This document shows, in pieces, positions 55,793 through 64,000 of a stretch of DNA of 64,000 bases. The notes beneath the pieces were generated by a model. That model was not told where the DNA came from. It made no database searches and saw only the letters and a program-made list of their open reading frames with translations. Numbering within the stretch: position 1 is the stretch's first letter; each line of letters begins with the position of its first letter. The position numbers were made by a program, and so were the translations under genes. The stretch covers positions 50,191 through 114,190 of the forward strand of contig JAPLXP010000011.1 of assembly GCA_026396015.1 (NCBI GenBank). Direction: 5' to 3'. This stretch comes from Candidatus Nomurabacteria bacterium. GTDB lineage: Bacteria > Patescibacteria > Paceibacteria > UBA9973.

Positions 55793-56999
55793 ATTTTCTT
55801 GTGAATGCTTCTTTTGGAGAGAGTCCTGCTGCACGATGAGCTGGCCACCAACCAGACACGAATCCAATAACAATAGAAAAACCCATAACAATGAGCACAA
55901 ACCAAAATGGTACAGCAAATAAATCAAAAGATTTTCCACCAAAACGAGTAGCAACAAAACTCAGTAAAAAGTTAAAGAATTTACCCAGACCCCACCCGAT
56001 TCCCACACCACCCAGACCTCCCAAGAATCCCATAAATGATGCCTCTACGAGGAATAGATTGCGCACATCTGCATCTGTAGCACCGATGGACTTTAGGATA
56101 CCCACTTCATAAATACGTTCTAGGAATCCTACGAGCATGGTGTTGAACATTCCAATAGCTGACACTATCAATGCAGTAATACCAAAGACTCCTAGTACCA
56201 TAGTGATAATATTTGTAATTTTTCGAGCTTGAGTTACCAAGTCTATGCGAGCAGCCACAATGAATCCATCATTAATCAACAAATCACGAAGTTTTTCTAG
56301 AACTTCGACACTCTTTGCTTTAACCAATGCTTTTCTGTAAAAAGGAGGGTCTACACTGAACAAATTAGAATATACAATCGCAGAAGGAGCAAGAGATTCA
56401 TCAACAATAATACCAGAGAGTGGGGGCTGTTCATTAGCCTTCACCTCTTGATCTATGTTTGTTTTTTCATCTTGAAAAGAAACCTTCAAATTAAATGGTT
56501 TATTTAATACAGATGAATCAATCTTCAAACCCAGTGCTGTTAAGGTCTGACTAGTTACAACAACACCTTGCTTTTCTCCCAATATTTTACCAACAGAAGG
56601 TAATGTACCCGAAAGCCTAAAATATGAAGGCTCAACCATTTGAACATCAACAATAAGACTAGATGTACCCACAGTACTAACTTCACCAGAAAAATTAGCA
56701 ATAGGACTTATTTCTGCAACATCTGGATATTTTCTAATTTTTTCAATACTTTCTTTTTTAATAACAAGATTACTCTCGGTTGGATAAGATATTTCCATTG
56801 TAACCAAAGAGTCTTCGGTAGTCATAAGTTTTCCAATTAATATATATTGAAGTCCATAACCCAAAGACACCAGCAAAACAACAGTAGCGATACCCACAGA
56901 CATGCCCATTATTGTCAAAAAAGATCTTTGGGGTTTTGTCTTGAAAGATCTAAAAGACAATATTATTAATTCATGAAATTTTAACTGTTTATTTGGCAT
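55791..56999 (-). CDS. MacB/FtsX-like ABC transporter permease
   Basis: 402 residues. N-terminal helix at about 23-48 (FLTIMGMSVGIATVVLLVSLGY), a MacB-PCD-type extracytoplasmic domain (about 55-260), then the three C-terminal helices of the FtsX fold (IITMVLGVFGITALIVSAIGMFN; ERIYEVGILKSIGATDADV; FWFVLIVMGFSIVIGF). The coupling motif KSIGA is typical. It works with the ABC ATPase 9 nt upstream, moving a substrate or acting on envelope proteins; no MacA-like partner is seen. Confidence 0.85.
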   Translation of the reverse strand: MPNKQLKFHELIILSFRSFKTKPQRSFLTIMGMSVGIATVVLLVSLGYGLQYILIGKLMTTEDSLVTMEISYPTESNLVIKKESIEKIRKYPDVAEISPIANFSGEVSTVGTSSLIVDVQMVEPSYFRLSGTLPSVGKILGEKQGVVVTSQTLTALGLKIDSSVLNKPFNLKVSFQDEKTNIDQEVKANEQPPLSGIIVDESLAPSAIVYSNLFSVDPPFYRKALVKAKSVEVLEKLRDLLINDGFIVAARIDLVTQARKITNIITMVLGVFGITALIVSAIGMFNTMLVGFLERIYEVGILKSIGATDADVRNLFLVEASFMGFLGGLGGVGIGWGLGKFFNFLLSFVATRFGGKSFDLFAVPFWFVLIVMGFSIVIGFVSGWWPAHRAAGLSPKEAFTRK

Positions 57000-57008
57000 T
57001 ATATTTTA

Positions 57009-58433
57009 TTAAATCTTTTTTAGGTCACTAGATTCTTGTTTTACTTCTTGTTGAACATTATTATTAACCAAAATACCTTCCAATACAAGCTCTAATTTTT
57101 CAGCAAATATTTGAGATGCACGAAAAGACAATCCTGCACCTGATTTATTTTTTGTAAGACCCAATAGTTCCACGACTTTATCTTTTGAAATATAATTACG
57201 AATTCTATCTGCAACTATTTGATCAATAGATTTTAACTCATCTGAAGTTAATTCTCTGGTATACCCATCAACCATCCAATTTCTTAAATTCTGAATTTCA
57301 GCAGATATATCAGTCTCTGGATTTTTAGACATTAATCTTCTTAGTGCTCGCATATTTTTTCTTCTTTCAATTACATCTTCAACATGAGAACTGACCTTTT
57401 CTGCTTTTTTACCACGCAAACCTAGACCATTTTCTTTGAAAGGTTTAACCATCAATTTATTAAACTCATTTTTGTCTATAATATTAAAAAATCTATTCTT
57501 AACAAAATTTTCAAATCTATCTATCTCATCCAAAGAATAACCAGAAAGCTGAGAGTTGGCAATTTGATGCGAGGCAATATCATCACCTAATACATCATCA
57601 AAATCACCTATATTATTAATCTTAGTATCTTCTTTTTTAACTTGTGATGGAGGAACCACAATAGGTGTAGTACTAGGTTCACTTACAGATGAAAGTTGTT
57701 TGTTTAAATGACTTGTGATTGAATCATTCAAAGTTTTTGGTGATATATGCTCAATTTCAGTAATAGAACCATCTTTCATATGATAAATAGTTTTTACATC
57801 ACGAAGACTCCATGCTTCGTGAGTAACCATGATTATAGTTCTACCATCTTTTTCATTAAGTTCTTTTAAAAACTCAAGGACCTTTTTTGCATTCACGGAG
57901 TCAAGGTTTCCTAATGGCTCATCAGCTATTATAATAGGCGGATCATTAGCAAGAGCACGAGCAATACCTACTCTTTGTTGTTGACCTCCAGATAATTCAA
58001 AAGGATATCTATGAGCATATTCAGAAAGATTCAAGCGATCCAAAAGTTTTGCAGCTTCAGAGTCAGCTTTTTCAGAAGAAATACCTACAAACAACATTGG
58101 CAATGCAACGTTTTTTAAAACAGTAAGAGATGGTACCAAGTTAAACTGCTGAAAAACAATACCAATACCAGTTTGCCTAAATATAGCAAGCTCCTGATTT
58201 GTTAAAGTAGATATATCTTTATTATTAATAGTAATTTGTCCTTCCTGGAAATGATCTATACCCGATATTGCATACAGCATCGTAGTTTTACCGCAACCAG
58301 AAGAACCAAAGAAGGCGACATAATCACCTCTTTCAATGTCTAAGGTAACACCCTTCAAAGCTTTTACCTCCATAGGTTTACCTTTTTCATACCATAGACC
58401 CACATTTCTTAAACTAATGATTGAATCAGGCAT
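57009..58433 (-). CDS. LolD/MacB-type ABC ATPase with duplicated C-terminal domain
   Basis: 474 residues. Residues 1-230 are a normal ATPase: Walker A FGSSGCGKTTML, Q loop VFQQFNLVPSLTVL, signature LSGGQQQRVGIARAL, Walker B IIIADEPLGNLDS, H loop MVTHEA. After a linker (230-305), a ~55-residue unit occurs twice: FVKNRFFNIIDKNEFNKLM with GLGLRGKKAEKV, and IVADRIRNYISKDKVVELL with GAGLSFRASQIF. This extension is not part of standard LolD. Start overlaps the response-regulator gene by 8 nt. Confidence 0.85.
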   Translation of the reverse strand: MPDSIISLRNVGLWYEKGKPMEVKALKGVTLDIERGDYVAFFGSSGCGKTTMLYAISGIDHFQEGQITINNKDISTLTNQELAIFRQTGIGIVFQQFNLVPSLTVLKNVALPMLFVGISSEKADSEAAKLLDRLNLSEYAHRYPFELSGGQQQRVGIARALANDPPIIIADEPLGNLDSVNAKKVLEFLKELNEKDGRTIIMVTHEAWSLRDVKTIYHMKDGSITEIEHISPKTLNDSITSHLNKQLSSVSEPSTTPIVVPPSQVKKEDTKINNIGDFDDVLGDDIASHQIANSQLSGYSLDEIDRFENFVKNRFFNIIDKNEFNKLMVKPFKENGLGLRGKKAEKVSSHVEDVIERRKNMRALRRLMSKNPETDISAEIQNLRNWMVDGYTRELTSDELKSIDQIVADRIRNYISKDKVVELLGLTKNKSGAGLSFRASQIFAEKLELVLEGILVNNNVQQEVKQESSDLKKI

Positions 58434-58863
58434 GTAATTTATCTGTAAATGAGATTATTTCTTTAGGCATTATCTCACCCTTTGTTAAATAAGCATCGAC
58501 TCCAACTTTTACTGCTTCTTCTTTTAAAATTTCATCTTTTTGACCAGAATAAATAATTATATTTATGCAAGATAATTCATTATTTTTTTTGATTCCAGAA
58601 ATAAAAGCAAGAGAAAGTGCCATCTGATAAGCTGGAGCGTTACAACCAGCCCCCTTTGAAGACATAAGTACATCTAAAAAAATAGTATCCGGTCTCGTCT
58701 CAATGTTTTTTACAAGCTCATTTGCTTTTTCAAAGGATGACACCATCTCAACATCATATATATTACTCTTTCCATGTATCCAAAAAATATCACGAAAATA
58801 TATTCGCATCATCTCGTCATCATCTATGAGTAGAATTTTTATTTTCTTTTTTAGATTTTCCAT
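58426..58863 (-). CDS. single-domain response regulator
   Basis: 145 residues, receiver domain only: acidic pocket LLIDDDEMM, phospho-acceptor Asp in TIFLDVLMSS, and the conserved Lys in AYLTKGEIMP. No output domain and no histidine kinase nearby. It overlaps the ABC ATPase start by 8 nt, so phosphorylation may control the transporter. An unusual insert MSSKGAGCNAPAYQ follows the acceptor. Confidence 0.8.
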   Translation of the reverse strand: MENLKKKIKILLIDDDEMMRIYFRDIFWIHGKSNIYDVEMVSSFEKANELVKNIETRPDTIFLDVLMSSKGAGCNAPAYQMALSLAFISGIKKNNELSCINIIIYSGQKDEILKEEAVKVGVDAYLTKGEIMPKEIISFTDKLHA

Positions 58864-58912
58864 TTTAAATCTTACTATTATACTTAATATAGTAATTATA
58901 GCAGATTAAAAT

Positions 58913-60760
58913 TTATACAACAAAGTCTTTATTTAAAATTCCATTTCTTAGAATTAGATTTTCTGATTTATATATATAAGTATATGATTCGTCATTATTT
59001 TTTTTATCAATTACAATATAATACTCACCTTTTGGTAATAGACAATAATAATTGCCATACTTATCAGCAACACGATGAAATATTTCCTTAGTTCCTCCTT
59101 TTTGAAAAACACGAATAATAGCAAAAGATAATGGAAACATTGTATCTTTTTCTTTTATCGTACCGTGTGTTTTTGATTTTATATTTATTTTTCTAAATAT
59201 CATTAAAATAATATAAAAAGAAATAACACCAACATTATAGTAGCTAAAACCATTAATCAATACTAGCAATACAGAAAAAACAAAACCAAGATAAAACAAA
59301 AAATTAGAAATCTTAGCAAAAATACTCGCATTAGGAGAATTAAATTTTAATAAATTTTTATCTTTTTTAGTAAATTCATTCCAATCAAATCTTTCTGGGT
59401 CCATTGGTATGTTTTTTGTAATAGTTTTACCATCTTCTAGATACATCAATTCTCCAAAATAAAGATTTTCATAAATAGTATCATTTGATTTTCCGTCCAT
59501 CTTTTTTGAGGGAAAAATGTAATTATTTTTCTTTACAGAAAGAGCATACCAGCCGGGTGGAACAAGAAATCCAAAACGACCATCCATATCAGTTATCGCA
59601 GTCGATACTTCTTTTCCATTCTTATCAGATAGCACTACATATACAGGATCCAATGGTTGCTTTGTTACACTGTCATACACAGTTCCCCATGGTCTTAATT
59701 TTTTCTTTAAACCAATTGCTGATAAAAATAAACTCCACAACCTAAAGAAATTTAAAAAAAACTCAGAAAAAGATATCGCATTAAATATTAGAGAAGATAC
59801 GATAGTAGTACTTCCTCCCACGACACCGGCAGTTGTCACAGTTTTGGCTCCTATATCAAGAGTATCTGAATTTGCAACATTTACAACTTCATCACGTATT
59901 TGAGTAGATTTTATTTTTATGACAGAAGAGATATTACTTTTATTTTCTTTTTGAGGAACAGATATATTAATATCATTTACAATTTTATTACCAGATATAC
60001 TAACATTTTTTTTAATAGGAGTACTATCTTCAGGCATTATATAAGTAATACCACCAGTTATAACTGGGGTATTATTATTTTTTACAATATCACTAGAAGA
60101 TTCATACTGACCAATATTACCAATTGGCATCTGTTTTGGAGAATTAGCATCTTTTTTGATAACAATATTATCCGTAGTATCCACAATTAAAGATACTACT
60201 GGTGGTTCAATATTTTTAATAATAAGAACAGGAGGTGTGCCGTCTTTTCTGAAAGATATAGGTCTCCAATCTGTTTTTACTTTATAATCCTCTTTTGTAC
60301 AAGAATTGTCATTTATACAATTAAAAGATATTATTCCAAATTTTTGACTCAAAGCATATCCAGTAAATTCACCATCTGAATTTATTTTCACACCCCCACT
60401 ATTAGGGCTGAAATTCAACCATCCACCAAACTCAGACGTAGCATATCCATACAGATTACCTTCTCCATCATTAAAAACCCCAGCACCAGAAGGTGCCAAA
60501 TTAACCCATCCTATTTTTTCACCCCAAGCAAAACCAGTTAAATTCGAATCTGTAACATCAACATGGATACTACCTCTAAACAAACCGAAGTTTATCTTCA
60601 GAGTCGGATCAGTTGAACCCTTTGCGTACTTATAAACATTATCTATTGTACCTGAAAGATCGGCAGCATTTATAATATACGGACCAAAAATTACAACACA
60701 AAAGAAACTAAGGATTCCAACAAATACAATATACTTGTTTTTGTGGTATTTATTTTCCAT
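58913..60760 (-). CDS. envelope protein with WG-type repeats and carboxypeptidase-regulatory domains
   Basis: 615 residues. Signal/anchor at 10-32, then repeats resembling GFAWGEKIGWVNLAP and YGYATSEFGGWLNFSP (residues 75-150), a CPR secreted-protein motif. A low-complexity linker (180-330) follows, then a hydrophobic segment near 345, a carboxypeptidase-regulatory-like domain (WGTVYDSVTKQPLDPVYVVL, about 370-450), two membrane helices near 490-530, and a second, shorter regulatory-like domain (GTIKEKDTMFPLSFAIIRV). It follows the Fn3 surface protein by 5 nt. Confidence 0.65.
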   Translation of the reverse strand: MENKYHKNKYIVFVGILSFFCVVIFGPYIINAADLSGTIDNVYKYAKGSTDPTLKINFGLFRGSIHVDVTDSNLTGFAWGEKIGWVNLAPSGAGVFNDGEGNLYGYATSEFGGWLNFSPNSGGVKINSDGEFTGYALSQKFGIISFNCINDNSCTKEDYKVKTDWRPISFRKDGTPPVLIIKNIEPPVVSLIVDTTDNIVIKKDANSPKQMPIGNIGQYESSSDIVKNNNTPVITGGITYIMPEDSTPIKKNVSISGNKIVNDINISVPQKENKSNISSVIKIKSTQIRDEVVNVANSDTLDIGAKTVTTAGVVGGSTTIVSSLIFNAISFSEFFLNFFRLWSLFLSAIGLKKKLRPWGTVYDSVTKQPLDPVYVVLSDKNGKEVSTAITDMDGRFGFLVPPGWYALSVKKNNYIFPSKKMDGKSNDTIYENLYFGELMYLEDGKTITKNIPMDPERFDWNEFTKKDKNLLKFNSPNASIFAKISNFLFYLGFVFSVLLVLINGFSYYNVGVISFYIILMIFRKINIKSKTHGTIKEKDTMFPLSFAIIRVFQKGGTKEIFHRVADKYGNYYCLLPKGEYYIVIDKKNNDESYTYIYKSENLILRNGILNKDFVV

Positions 60761-60765
60761 AATTT

Positions 60766-63700
60766 CTATTTTACATTATTAATAAAATTAAATGTCTCGT
60801 TAAAGTTTTTAAATATAACGTCTACAATAGATTCATTTGGTCTTGGTGTGATAATAGTACGAACAGGTAAGACTGCTATGTTGTTTGCATCATCAGAAGA
60901 TGCTATTTGGAATCTATACACCTGACCAGGTCTCAATGTTGTCAGCATTACCGTATGAGTCAAAGTTAATTCTGTATCCTCTTGTTTATTTGCTAAAGCC
61001 TTATCAGGAGAACCAGATCCTTCTTCATAATAAACCACTGAAGTAGATGGTTCATCTGTCTTCCAGGAAACTATCGTCTGAGTTTTATCTGTTCTACCTA
61101 CAACAAGAGCACTATCAATTTTTATTCTAGAGATAACAGGTGGTGTCACATCAGTAGAAGTAGTTACATTCAAAGCCTCGACAGCTTCGACAATATTACC
61201 AATATCATTTACACCAGAAACATTTACAGAATAAGTAGTACCAGGAGCCAGATTTTCTACCTTAACAGAATGAGAAAGATTCATTGATCCATCTGTGGTA
61301 CGATCAATATTACCATTTCTTAAATTCTTATATTCTACGATTGAAGAAGTTGGTTCACTTGTTACCCATACGACTGTAAATGAATCTTTCTTACGATCAG
61401 CGACAGATGCGACTATTTTTGCAGGTTTTGTTGTAAACACAACATCTTCAGATTTACCAATAACTTGTGGCAATGAAAAGGCTTTTGCCATTACATGATA
61501 TTTAGTATTAGGTTTTAATCCAATTAATTGTAATTTATGGTTTATCTCTTTTGTGCTAGTATCTGATATTTCTCCATTATAACTACTAGTAGTAGCATCA
61601 ACTATACTAGTATAATAACTATCACTTGAATAACTAACAACTGGGTAAGATTTAATATTTGTCTTAAATGTCACCGCAGCTGAATTCTCTGTTATATCAG
61701 ATAAATCTGGCTTTTGAACAAATGGTGCAATCAAAGAAGGAACTATTGATTCTATTGTTGAATCTATTTCTGATTGGAATTGTTCTATGTTATCTACACT
61801 TGTACGCTCTGGTAAATTCTCACTGAAGAATTTTGTTTTAAAAACTTGATTTTTATCACTAAAAGTCCCAACATTACCATATTTATCTATAGCTTTCAAT
61901 CTAAAATAATAATCTGTTCCCATTGTTAAGCCAGTCAATTTTATCTTATGGTTCTTCGCAAAAGCAAAGTCTGCAACATTTTTACCATAATCTTCATTTT
62001 TACCATAATCTATAGCACCAATAGTTTCCTTGTCACTATCAAAACTTATAATAGCAGTAAAGGAAGTAATTTCTGATATTTTTGAATTAGTAATAACCGG
62101 TAATTCTGTAACTTGATCTTTTATTTTATTTTCAATATTTTGTTTTTCTTGAAGAAGAGAATCATATACACTTTGAAGTACGCCTGATATTACATTTACA
62201 GATACAGTTTGATTAGAGTCCACTGTTTGTACTGTTTGCACTGAAGATACAGCTTCATTACCTGCTACATCTTTTGAATGAATAACATAATAATATGTTG
62301 TATTAGCAGTTAATCCAACTAATGATATAAAATGACTAGTTGCGGGAGTAGAATCAATCAATGATTCAGTTGTTAATGAACCAGATTGTGTTCCGTACCA
62401 CACGACTCCGTCAGTCAATTCATCTGTCTTCCATACTATACCCACAGCAGTAGGTGTTGTAGCTGGTGTTGCAATACCAGATATTATAGGAAGAGTTACA
62501 TCAACAACATTTATAATTCTATCTTTTGTTGATGTAGCGCCAGTCACGTTATCTGTGACTGTATAAGTAATTTTATTTCCAGAAGATCCATAATGCTGGT
62601 TATTTACACCAGTTAGACCAGTTACAATTATACTGCTGGTTAAATCTCTAATACTATCATCTGCATCTGTAATACTTGCAGTCACACCTGGTTCAGAAAA
62701 AACAGTCATTGTATTCATTAAATAAGGGTCTGAACCTCCAGTAAACACAATCACAGGAGCAGGAGCTGTCGCAGAAGTAAAAGTAACTGCAATAGTATGA
62801 TTAGAAACAACATCATTAAAATTATAAGTATTTATACCATCAGCAGGCAATAGAGACTGATTGGCATTATCTATGATAATAGTTGCTACTTTAAATCCAG
62901 AATCTGGAGTTAATGTAAATGTTGGATTTGAATGAGTTGGAATTATGTATGTACCGTTTTGATCAGCGGTTCCAACATCTGAAATTATATTACCATGATT
63001 ACCTGTAGTGACATCAATTCTATACTGTTCTGCATACACAATATGCACAACTCTAATCATTTCAACTGCAGGATTTAAGTGCGCATCGCTGACATTGTAA
63101 CGAATATTATAATCACCGACAACCTGAGTATTTACAGCAGATACACCTACTACAACAATATTTGAAGTAAGATTTATATTACCAGGATTATCTAAAGCAG
63201 TAGCACCAGCATCTGTGTAAGTACTTACACTACCCACCACTATAGTCACATCATCTAATCCATTCACCTGAGTAATAGTAATCACTGGTGGAATATTATC
63301 AGCAGCAGCGATAAATGAAGCAGAAATTGTGTGTACACTTGTAACATTGCTAAACGTATACAGTGCAATAGTGGAATTATTTGAATCAAAAACTGTTGGG
63401 ACAATTGGAGTACTATCAACTATTATTGAATACACCTTAAATCCTGCTTCAGGAATAATACTAAATTGCTGTGAGGCATTCAAATTTACGGTTAAAATAT
63501 TATTTACTCCTTCTGGTAAAATACTACCATTAGAAACCTGGTTAATAGTTATATCATAGCTAGATGGAGCATTTACTATAACAGTTCTATTTTTACTTGT
63601 ATGATTTCCACTTGAATCTATAGCAGAATAAACAATTATATAAGTACCTACAATAGAAGTATTAGATTGATTTAATATACTGTATTTACATGTGCCAGCT

Positions 63701-64000
63701 GATGAAGTTGTATCAGTAGCACCTAAAGTACAAGTACCATCTACAGCATCAACTACCGTAAACCCTGGATCATTATATGTCTGACCTGTAGTTAGTGTAA
63801 CTGTACCTCCAGTGAGAGTAATTACTGGTGCAGTTGTATCTGATGTTGTAATTATACTAAACGTCGCCGCAATAGTATGAGCAGTCAATACATTTGAAAA
63901 TGTATATGAGGAAGCTGTAACGAGAGATACACCATCTACAGTCAAAGTAGCGATTTGAAATCCTGATGCTGGAGTGATTGTATACATTTGATTTGCACCT
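60766..64000 (-). CDS. giant surface protein with repeat, HYR/DUF5011-like and Fn3 domains (5' end off window)
   Basis: At least 1077 residues; the frame is open through position 64000, and the ATG at 63987 lies inside a repeat, so the real start is beyond the edge. From its visible N-terminus: YTITPASGFQIATLTVDG-type repeats (several), alternating with DUF5011/HYR-like domains (TAPVITLTGGTVTLTTGQTY; NDPGFTVVDAVDG), then at least four Fn3-like domains (GIVWKTDELTDGVVWYG; VVWVTSEPTSSIVEY; VSWKTDEPSTSVVYY). No sortase or anchor motif at the C-terminus (NNVK end). Probably exported, adhesion-type. Confidence 0.75.
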   Translation of the reverse strand, partial: GANQMYTITPASGFQIATLTVDGVSLVTASSYTFSNVLTAHTIAATFSIITTSDTTAPVITLTGGTVTLTTGQTYNDPGFTVVDAVDGTCTLGATDTTSSAGTCKYSILNQSNTSIVGTYIIVYSAIDSSGNHTSKNRTVIVNAPSSYDITINQVSNGSILPEGVNNILTVNLNASQQFSIIPEAGFKVYSIIVDSTPIVPTVFDSNNSTIALYTFSNVTSVHTISASFIAAADNIPPVITITQVNGLDDVTIVVGSVSTYTDAGATALDNPGNINLTSNIVVVGVSAVNTQVVGDYNIRYNVSDAHLNPAVEMIRVVHIVYAEQYRIDVTTGNHGNIISDVGTADQNGTYIIPTHSNPTFTLTPDSGFKVATIIIDNANQSLLPADGINTYNFNDVVSNHTIAVTFTSATAPAPVIVFTGGSDPYLMNTMTVFSEPGVTASITDADDSIRDLTSSIIVTGLTGVNNQHYGSSGNKITYTVTDNVTGATSTKDRIINVVDVTLPIISGIATPATTPTAVGIVWKTDELTDGVVWYGTQSGSLTTESLIDSTPATSHFISLVGLTANTTYYYVIHSKDVAGNEAVSSVQTVQTVDSNQTVSVNVISGVLQSVYDSLLQEKQNIENKIKDQVTELPVITNSKISEITSFTAIISFDSDKETIGAIDYGKNEDYGKNVADFAFAKNHKIKLTGLTMGTDYYFRLKAIDKYGNVGTFSDKNQVFKTKFFSENLPERTSVDNIEQFQSEIDSTIESIVPSLIAPFVQKPDLSDITENSAAVTFKTNIKSYPVVSYSSDSYYTSIVDATTSSYNGEISDTSTKEINHKLQLIGLKPNTKYHVMAKAFSLPQVIGKSEDVVFTTKPAKIVASVADRKKDSFTVVWVTSEPTSSIVEYKNLRNGNIDRTTDGSMNLSHSVKVENLAPGTTYSVNVSGVNDIGNIVEAVEALNVTTSTDVTPPVISRIKIDSALVVGRTDKTQTIVSWKTDEPSTSVVYYEEGSGSPDKALANKQEDTELTLTHTVMLTTLRPGQVYRFQIASSDDANNIAVLPVRTIITPRPNESIVDVIFKNFNETFNFINNVK

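Overview
The window reads as ordinary chromosome from a Patescibacteria / Candidate Phyla Radiation bacterium, most likely of the Parcubacteria (Paceibacteria) side. This is inferred, not proven. The clues are: low GC; short housekeeping proteins (597-residue AlaRS without its C-terminal domain, 119-residue L13); very rare Shine-Dalgarno sites; a sigma-region-4/HARE-HTH protein; a PaaX/Cas2-fold regulator; several VirB2-like pilins; a PriA homologue that has lost its ATPase motifs; and giant Fn3-type surface proteins. UGA acts as a stop (mltG ends in TGA), so this is not a recoded UGA=Gly lineage.

Layout. 1-2.2 kb: accessory hypotheticals and a PaaX-like regulator. 2.2-25 kb (minus strand): grpE; the infA and rpmJ-rpsM-rpsK-rpsD-rpoA-rplQ-rplM-rpsI transcription units; an FtsA/PilM-like plus baseplate-J-like pair; alaS; mgtC; mnmA; an RlmI-like methyltransferase; mltG; a T4SS-related membrane protein; a sigma-like regulator; typA; rseP; frr; holB; a transglycosylase-like protein; and mreB. 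25-31.4 kb (plus): degenerate priA, rpsU, ybeY, ftsA, ftsZ, trxB. 31.4-36.7 kb: a GlmU-like nucleotidyltransferase, a P-type Mg ATPase flanked by inverted repeats, tRNA-Val with a tandem array at its 5' end, tRNA-Glu preceded by a tRNA-Glu fragment, and a hairpin-rich non-coding stretch. 36.7-42.4 kb (minus): a pilus/T4SS-like cluster with five VirB2-like proteins, an anchored solute-binding protein and a methyltransferase. 42.4-48.6 kb: GNAT acetyltransferase, a 31-codon ORF, gyrA, a degenerate MBL-fold protein, and rpsA behind an attenuator-like leader. 48.7-51.7 kb: orphan genes sharing one promoter block and near-identical terminators. 51.8-55.8 kb: pth, then lepB-hisS-def-fmt. 55.8-64 kb (minus): a surface/transport locus of giant Fn3 protein, carboxypeptidase-regulatory-domain protein, response regulator, ABC ATPase and FtsX-like permease.

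The most notable signals do not fit standard feature classes. (1) Degenerate arrays of the heptamer TAGNNNC in strict 7-bp register lie in intergenic regions. (2) A recurring promoter, TGN-TATAAT-like then exactly six bases then ATG, points to widespread leaderless transcription. (3) GC-rich palindromic elements sit in frame inside three genes. (4) A ~67-bp hairpin element occurs twice with compensatory stem changes. (5) rpsA has a leader ending in a terminator 12 bases before its ATG. (6) Four unlinked orphan genes share one promoter block.
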